A DNA stretch of 5,997 bases from Abiotrophia sp. HMSC24B09 (GTDB lineage: Bacteria > Bacillota > Bacilli > Lactobacillales > Aerococcaceae), in NCBI RefSeq assembly GCF_001815865.1, contig NZ_KV822204.1, positions 1 through 5,997 of the forward strand. Reading direction: 5' to 3'. Shown one piece after another: positions 1-4,461 of this stretch (within the stretch, counting starts at the first letter, position 1; the number at the start of each line of letters is the position of its first letter). The notes beneath the pieces are model-generated. The model searched no databases, was not told where the DNA came from, and saw nothing but the letters and a program-made list of their open reading frames with translations. The translations under genes were made by a program, and so were the position numbers.

Positions 1-1
1 G

Positions 2-3000
2 TACATCTACCAAGCCATTCCAAAACCACGTGGAACAGTCAATGTCTTATATGTGGACGAAGCGGATCAGCCTGTGGCTGATGCCGAGACCTTAGAAGGT
101 GAAGTAGACACTGCCTATACAGCTACTCAGAAAGAAGTGAGAGAATATAACTTCTTGAGAGTTGAGGGAGATCGCCAAGGGACATTCGCAACGGAAGCCA
201 AGATCGTTAAGTTTGTCTACCAACCAGCCAATTTACCGCCAAATAATGGTGCAGTAAATGTCCGCTATGTTGATGAAACAAATGATGATTTACTTCCTCC
301 AGTGGATATGGCAGGGTTATTGGGAGATAACTACCAGACTGAAGAGAAGGCAGTTGAAGGCTATCGTCTATCTTATGTGTCTGGGGAGACCCAAGGGACC
401 TATGCTAGCCAAAAACACTACGTCACTTATGTCTATGCTAGTCCTCGCACCAAGGCTCGAGGGAAAGTCGTTGTACGATATAAGACCGTCAAGGGTGAAA
501 CCCTACACCCTGATGTCGTGACAACAGGATATGTGGGGACTGATGCTCCGATCGAGGTCAAAAAATTTGAAAACTACTTCTATCAAGGTCGAGAAGAATA
601 TCCTCCTCGTGTCACTTACCAAGAAGGAACACAGGTCGTCATTCTCTTATACTCAACTAAAGAATATAAGAAGGAAGAAAGTGGCTGGGGGGATGCTTAT
701 GCAAGATATGTCGATGAAAATGGCAAGGAGATTAATCCAAGTGTTTACACTCACGGACGACCAGGAGCATCCTATGAATTCGATACATTAGATATTGAAA
801 ACTATATTCTCATTCGTACCGAAGGTGAGAAAAAAGGGAAGTATATCTCAGGCCAGACTCGAAGGGTGGACTTTGTTTATCGCCGGATTGCAAAAGTCGT
901 GACCTCTAAAGTGATTGTCTATTATCGCAACGAGGCTGATGTTGATTTAGGACCAGCTGAAGAAATCAAAGGGGCCGTTGGCGATTACTATACTACCACT
1001 CAGAAACACTTTGTAAATCATCGTTTTACTAGAGTTGAAGGTGAAACAGAGGGGCAAATAACCGAAGAGCCTCAGAAGGTTACCTACTATTATGAAAGAC
1101 TTCGAGGAGATTTGACTGTCAAGTATGAAGATGAAGCGGGTGAAGAACTTGCACAGACGAAGTATCTGACAGACTATGTGGGACTACCTTATCAAGAAAA
1201 GGCGAGAAGCTTTGACAACTATGAACTCGTTCGAGTTGATGGGCCAGAGATGGGCTTCTATACAGAAGAGGCACAAACGATTACCTATGTCTATCGGAAG
1301 TCAATTGGCTATGTTAAGGTGAATTACCAAGATACGGATGGGCATAGCCTCTGGCCAAGCATTAATCTCTCTGGTCAGGTAGATACTGCCTATAGCACAG
1401 AGAAAAAGGAAATCGAAGGTTATGTCTTTGATCATGTCGATGGTTCTGAGACAGGTAACTATAGCCTAGAAACGCAAACGGTGACTTATGTCTATCGCAA
1501 AGGTACTGACCAGGAGTTGCCAGGGATTGTGCGGGTACGTTATCAGGATGACCAAGGAACGCTAATCATCCCAGAAATTGTGATGAAAGGCGAGCTCGGT
1601 AAGAACTACTATACTCGTAAAAAAGAATTCCGCAATTACATATTCCGAAAGGTTGAAGGTGAAGAATTCGGACAATATAGTGAGCAAGAGCAAGTAGTTA
1701 CTTATATTTATGAAGGACTACGTGACTCACGAATTAATGAGGGTATATTAGTAGTACGATATGTAGATGAGGCTAATGAGGATTTGGCACCGCCGATTCG
1801 TAGCTATAAGCCTTTTGGGACACCATATCAGACAGAGCAGAAGCAGTTTGATAACTTTACTTTCCTCACTGTCCTAGGGAATACGACGGGGACTTATCAA
1901 CTAGAAGAGCAGGTTGTCACTTATGTCTATCGCTCTGTTTATCCAGATCCGGGTAAGGTAATCGTGGATTATGTAGATAACAGAGGGAATTATCTGGCTG
2001 AGCGTGTCATTTTACGTGGAACTGTCGGGACGCAATATGTGACGGAGAAGAAGAATATTGAAAACTATCAATATGTTGGTGTCCAAGGTGAGGTAACAGG
2101 CAAATATGCTGGCTATGAAAAACACGTCATCTATTACTATCAACCAATAGCCCCAGGACTTGAGTTATATGGTATAGTAGGAAATAATATTCCAGAAGAC
2201 CCTCGGCAAACAGAGAGACAGTTTACTATTGGGGGGACAGTGGGCTTACCTATTTCTACTTTGATACCTCGGAATCCTTATCCTGACCTCTATGATTTCT
2301 TAGGTCATGGTGTGAGTTATGACAATTTGAGGTCGCAACCTAATGTATTTGAAATTAGAAATTCTAGGAATGAACGTGGAGAAGTGTGGGTTTACTATCG
2401 TCGTCGGATTCTGCCAGGTATCATCCGAGTTAACTTCTTGGACGAGGCTGGCGAAAAGCTCGAAGTTAGTGAGATACACGATGGTTTAGTTGGGGAGACT
2501 TATGATCTAAGTTCCAAGCACTACATCTCTAAGGACGACAAAAAATACGAACTTGCTAGTGATGAAAGTGAGTTCAAAGGTCAATTTGAAGACAGTCCAA
2601 AAGTTGTCAATTTGAGATATAAACGAACTACCGCAACCGTCACCTTGAAGTATGTAGATGAGGCAGGACAAGACCTTGACCAGTATGTTGCTGAATATCA
2701 GAAACACATTGAAGTACCTAAGGGAGTAGAGACTACCATCCGACCAGCTGATCTTTCTCAGCAACAGTATACTCTGAAGAGAACTGGACAGTCTTTGTTT
2801 GCTGCATTCAATGAAGATACAACCATTACTCTAACCTATCATCATTTTGATAAGTTCCATACGGCGACAGCACGCTATGTCGACGAAGAGGGGCATGAGA
2901 TTGGGAGCGAAACAGTGAAAGGGCATGCTGAGACCCCTTACTACTTAGTGCCTGAGCCAGTCCCTGGCTATGTCTACAGTCACACCCAAGGACAACCGTC

Positions 3001-4057
3001 TGGCTTCTTAGAGGCAGAAGAAACGATTGTAACCTTCGTCTATAACTCTAATCCTAAGCATCGAGTTATCCAGCGGCATTTCAATAATGAAACGAAAGAA
3101 CTCATGCTGTCTATTGAGAAGGTGGCCTTAGAAGGCAAGAAGTTCACATTTAGATATGAAAAAGCTGTTAGAGTAGAAGGAGACTACTTTGAACACGAGG
3201 ATTATCGAAATGTAGAGCGTGATTATAATTATGAAGACTACACCTTCAGCAGTGAAGATCCCGAAACGGTTTATATGGATTACTACTACAATCCAATTCA
3301 TCGAGTGACAAAAACTGTTAAACATGTAACCGTGTCAGGTGAAGAGTTAGCACAAACAAGGACAGACAGGGTAGAGGTTGGAACAGAGTATGAGAAGGAA
3401 ACTCAGGGTGACTTTCCTGACTATGAACTGACGTCCGTTCCAGAAAATGCTCAGGGCACGGTACCTAATCATGACTTTGAAATAGTCTTTGTCTATCGCC
3501 GAGTAACGAAGCTGTACATTGAATACTATAACGATGATTCTATCGAAGGCTTCCCAGTGCGAGTTCATCTAGAGGAACGTACCGTCACCCAAGGTGAGCC
3601 ATACACGGTAACACCTGAAGAGAATTTATGGAGCTGGCTTGTGTACGACTACAGTGATGATCCGCTATCTGGGACAGTTGGCGATAAACCAATCGTCGTA
3701 AAATTACATTACCGAGTTCCAAGTTATGAAGAGAAGACGGTTATCACCTTGCGGCATGTCACGGAGGATGGCCAGGAGATTCACGAGCCAACGACTTTAA
3801 GTGCGTGGCCAAATCGTTACGTCATTCCAAAACCAGTGACGGTTGCTAACTACAAGTATAGCTACCTACGCAAGAATGGGGAGACGCTAGACGGTATTAA
3901 CGTTTATGAAGAAGCGGAGACTTACGAGTTGGTTTACACCAGAGAAGAGACGGTCGTGCCAGTGATGCCAGCGGAGGCTGCCAATCAGGCTTCGTCAGTA
4001 TCGAGTGCTCAGGGAACAGAATCAACAGCTAGTCGCAAAGATGAGACGCATGACTAA
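2..4057 (+). CDS. Giant MucBP-repeat surface protein, 5'-truncated by the window edge
   Basis: Extracellular repeat protein, probably a long stalk or a binder of mucin or other host glycans; this role is inferred from the MucBP family, not shown here. The frame is open from position 2 to the TAA at 4055-4057 (1351 residues). A GTG at 53 is not a credible start: it lies inside a repeat, and the frame upstream encodes the end of the preceding repeat (YIYQ). The true start, with any signal peptide or head domain, is therefore outside the window. The protein is built from about 17 tandem units of 65-80 residues. The pattern is V-x-V-x-Y-x-D-E-x-G near the start, G-x-V-G-x-x-Y in the middle, E-G-x-x-x-G-x-Y later, and V-T-Y-V-Y at the end. 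No cysteine is present, as is usual for secreted Gram-positive proteins. The C-terminus (about 3959-4054) is a short Ala/Ser/Glu/Thr-rich tail ending KDETHD, with no LPxTG, hydrophobic segment or basic tail. A strong terminator follows. Very confident of the gene; fairly confident of the family. Confidence 0.95.
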   Translation, partial: YIYQAIPKPRGTVNVLYVDEADQPVADAETLEGEVDTAYTATQKEVREYNFLRVEGDRQGTFATEAKIVKFVYQPANLPPNNGAVNVRYVDETNDDLLPPVDMAGLLGDNYQTEEKAVEGYRLSYVSGETQGTYASQKHYVTYVYASPRTKARGKVVVRYKTVKGETLHPDVVTTGYVGTDAPIEVKKFENYFYQGREEYPPRVTYQEGTQVVILLYSTKEYKKEESGWGDAYARYVDENGKEINPSVYTHGRPGASYEFDTLDIENYILIRTEGEKKGKYISGQTRRVDFVYRRIAKVVTSKVIVYYRNEADVDLGPAEEIKGAVGDYYTTTQKHFVNHRFTRVEGETEGQITEEPQKVTYYYERLRGDLTVKYEDEAGEELAQTKYLTDYVGLPYQEKARSFDNYELVRVDGPEMGFYTEEAQTITYVYRKSIGYVKVNYQDTDGHSLWPSINLSGQVDTAYSTEKKEIEGYVFDHVDGSETGNYSLETQTVTYVYRKGTDQELPGIVRVRYQDDQGTLIIPEIVMKGELGKNYYTRKKEFRNYIFRKVEGEEFGQYSEQEQVVTYIYEGLRDSRINEGILVVRYVDEANEDLAPPIRSYKPFGTPYQTEQKQFDNFTFLTVLGNTTGTYQLEEQVVTYVYRSVYPDPGKVIVDYVDNRGNYLAERVILRGTVGTQYVTEKKNIENYQYVGVQGEVTGKYAGYEKHVIYYYQPIAPGLELYGIVGNNIPEDPRQTERQFTIGGTVGLPISTLIPRNPYPDLYDFLGHGVSYDNLRSQPNVFEIRNSRNERGEVWVYYRRRILPGIIRVNFLDEAGEKLEVSEIHDGLVGETYDLSSKHYISKDDKKYELASDESEFKGQFEDSPKVVNLRYKRTTATVTLKYVDEAGQDLDQYVAEYQKHIEVPKGVETTIRPADLSQQQYTLKRTGQSLFAAFNEDTTITLTYHHFDKFHTATARYVDEEGHEIGSETVKGHAETPYYLVPEPVPGYVYSHTQGQPSGFLEAEETIVTFVYNSNPKHRVIQRHFNNETKELMLSIEKVALEGKKFTFRYEKAVRVEGDYFEHEDYRNVERDYNYEDYTFSSEDPETVYMDYYYNPIHRVTKTVKHVTVSGEELAQTRTDRVEVGTEYEKETQGDFPDYELTSVPENAQGTVPNHDFEIVFVYRRVTKLYIEYYNDDSIEGFPVRVHLEERTVTQGEPYTVTPEENLWSWLVYDYSDDPLSGTVGDKPIVVKLHYRVPSYEEKTVITLRHVTEDGQEIHEPTTLSAWPNRYVIPKPVTVANYKYSYLRKNGETLDGINVYEEAETYELVYTREETVVPVMPAEAANQASSVSSAQGTESTASRKDETHD
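32..2155 (+). repeat. Ten well-conserved MucBP-type repeat units
   Basis: Units begin at about 32, 248, 461, 686, 905, 1106, 1310, 1523, 1742 and 1952, a period of about 200-225 bases (67-75 residues). Each opens with a beta-strand-like motif (VNVRYVDE, VKVNYQDTDG, VIVDYVDNRG), has G-x-V-G-x-x-Y-x-T-x-K in the middle and closes with an aromatic strand (VTYVYRK or similar). Linkers between units are short and variable, often with Pro and charged residues. Conservation is clear in protein but weak in DNA. The longest identical stretches I noticed are about 15 bases, for example ACTTATGTCTATCGC at 1484-1498 and 1919-1933. The array is therefore old or has been diversified, rather than recently duplicated. 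A further partial unit ends at 2-31, so the array continues to the left. Confidence 0.87.
2156..2416 (+). repeat. Atypical unit between the conserved and degenerate repeat blocks
   Basis: About 87 residues that break the repeat pattern. The opening V-x-Y-x-D-E strand is replaced by GLELYGIVGNN. A central GGTVGLP recalls the family's G-x-V-G motif. The end, EVWVYYRRR, resembles the usual closing aromatic strand. The middle is unlike neighbouring units and rich in Asn, Pro, Asp and Arg (for example IPRNPYPDLYDFLGHG). It could be a heavily diverged MucBP unit with a loop insertion or a separate small domain. It remains in frame, so it is part of the same protein. Confidence 0.6.
2417..3958 (+). 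repeat. Seven degenerate MucBP-like units forming the C-terminal half of the visible array
   Basis: Units begin at about 2417, 2630, 2864, 3062, 3302, 3506 and 3737. The first three keep recognisable openings (IRVNFLDEAG, VTLKYVDEAG, ATARYVDEEG). The last four keep only the alternating hydrophobic strand, a mid-unit G or Y, and a closing aromatic strand (MDYYYN, VFVYRR, KLHYRV, ELVYTR). The period also becomes irregular, about 198-240 bases. The unit at 3062-3301 is unusually rich in Tyr, Asp and Glu. The pattern suggests the same fold with relaxed or altered selection near the C-terminal end, where the stalk would meet the cell wall. Unit borders here are approximate. Confidence 0.7.
3959..4054 (+). 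other. C-terminal low-complexity tail without a sorting signal
   Basis: The last 32 residues of the MucBP protein begin PVMPAEAANQ and continue Ala/Ser/Glu/Thr-rich to KDETHD. Composition resembles the wall-spanning linker that normally precedes LPxTG in sortase substrates, but no LPxTG-like pentapeptide, membrane segment or Lys/Arg tail follows. I read the other two forward frames past the stop and found no sorting signal there, so a single nearby frameshift does not explain it. Confidence 0.8.
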
Positions 4058-4081
4058 GCATGCACATATACATACCTAAGT

Positions 4082-4104
4082 TGGTCCCTGATTCACTAGG
4101 ACCA
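4082..4104 (+). other. Short hairpin 25 bases after the stop codon
   Basis: TGGTCC at 4082-4087 is complementary to GGACCA at 4099-4104, enclosing an 11-base loop. A version with one bulged C extends the pairing to CCT/AGG. No T run follows, so this is not an intrinsic terminator on its own. It may protect the 3' end of the mRNA or be chance. Confidence 0.4.
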
Positions 4105-4128
4105 GAATAGGGTATATATAATAGAAGG

Positions 4129-4173
4129 AAACGTGTGAGTTTCGCCAGATATAGGCGATTCTCACGCGTTTTT
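4129..4173 (+). terminator. Strong rho-independent terminator of the MucBP gene
   Basis: The outer stem is AAACGTGTGAG (4129-4139) paired with CTCACGCGTTT (4161-4171), 11 pairs including one T-G. After a two-by-two T mismatch comes an inner stem, TCGCC (4142-4146) with GGCGA (4154-4158), around a seven-base loop. The 3' arm runs into a T tract (4169-4173) followed by CTT. It lies 72 bases after the TAA and should insulate the downstream adhesin gene from read-through. Confidence 0.9.
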
Positions 4174-4249
4174 CTTATGTTAGGGAAGGGGGAGGTGTTA
4201 TCGATTTGTAATGACATTTCGATTTTATGAGATAGAGAGGAAATGAAAC
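4174..4249. other. Intergenic stretch between terminator and promoter, no gene seen
   Basis: Contains purine-rich GGGGGAGG at 4188-4195, which looks like a ribosome binding site but has no suitably placed start codon with a meaningful reading frame. The heptamer TCGATTT occurs twice (4201-4207 and 4219-4225), 18 bases apart and just upstream of the promoter. This could be a paired regulator site, or chance in AT-rich DNA. Confidence 0.35.
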
Positions 4250-4278
4250 TTTTCTTTTGTGATTGAGTGTGATAAAAT
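4250..4278 (+). promoter_or_regulatory. Probable extended -10 promoter of the second adhesin gene
   Basis: TG at 4270-4271, one base, then TAAAAT at 4273-4278 matches the extended -10 form common in low-GC Gram-positive bacteria (five of six to TATAAT). The -35 region is weak: TTTCTT at 4251-4256 with a 16-base spacer. Transcription would start near 4285, giving a leader of roughly 90 bases. An overlapping alternative is TTGAGT at 4263-4268 with TATAGT at 4287-4292, an 18-base spacer. Either serves the gene starting at 4378. Confidence 0.55.
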
Positions 4279-4317
4279 AGTCTTGGTATAGTAATATACA
4301 CAATATCAAGCGTTAAG

Positions 4318-4353
4318 AAAGTCAGGGCATATGTAGCGGTAGGCCTGGCTTTT
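4318..4353 (+). promoter_or_regulatory. Terminator-like hairpin in the leader of the second adhesin gene
   Basis: AAAGTCAGG at 4318-4326 pairs with CCTGGCTTT at 4344-4352 (nine pairs, one T-G) around a 17-base loop, and the 3' arm ends in a TTTT run (4350-4353). It sits between the likely transcription start and the ribosome binding site, so it could act as a partial terminator or attenuator or as a stabilising leader stem. The T run is short and partly inside the stem, so termination strength is doubtful. No competing antiterminator pairing was obvious. Confidence 0.45.
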
Positions 4354-4362
4354 GTAGCGTGA

Positions 4363-4370
4363 GAGAGGGG
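4363..4370 (+). promoter_or_regulatory. Ribosome binding site supporting the GTG start at 4378
   Basis: GAGAGGGG at 4363-4370, with GAGG at 4365-4368, leaves nine bases before GTG at 4378. It fixes the start directly upstream of a Lys-rich signal peptide; no ATG lies nearby in frame. Confidence 0.8.
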
Positions 4371-4377
4371 AAGCAAA

Positions 4378-4461
4378 GTGAAAAAGCAGAAGCTAGCGAA
4401 CTTGCTAATCGCACTCTTATTAGTGCTGCAAGTTTTTATTAGCCCGCTATCTACCTTTGCG
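4378..4461 (+). other. Sec signal peptide of the second adhesin
   Basis: Residues 1-28 have a basic start (MKKQK), a hydrophobic core (LLIALLLVLQVFI) and a probable signal peptidase I site after STFA, before QEAN. There is no YSIRK-GxxxS motif, so septal-type export is not suggested. A low-complexity linker to about residue 99 follows. Confidence 0.9.

Noticed and set aside
53..55. GTG as the start of the MucBP gene
   Set aside because: It falls within a V-x-Y-V-D-E repeat strand, the frame continues upstream with repeat sequence, and there is no ribosome binding site or signal peptide.
258..791. Two short + strand frames of 86-87 codons overlapping the MucBP gene
   Set aside because: They are out-of-frame readings of repeat DNA. 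The main frame has consistent repeat motifs throughout.
32..2155. CRISPR or short-DNA-repeat array
   Set aside because: The periodicity is about 210 bases and conserved in protein, not DNA. There are no short identical repeats with spacers.
2507..2764. Reverse-strand frame of 85 codons
   Set aside because: Lies wholly inside the MucBP gene, opposite clear repeat units, with no ribosome binding context or recognisable product.
3959..4075. A frameshifted LPxTG anchor for the MucBP protein
   Set aside because: One alternative frame runs only to a TAA near 4075 with a His/Arg/Lys-rich end, and the other stops within the tail. Neither has LPxTG or a hydrophobic segment.
4211..4266. Possible tiny leader peptides (ATG at 4211, 11 codons; ATG at 4243, 7 codons)
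   Set aside because: The purine-rich site at 4188-4195 is too far from the first, the GAGAGGA before the second is too close, and both lie upstream of the predicted transcription start.
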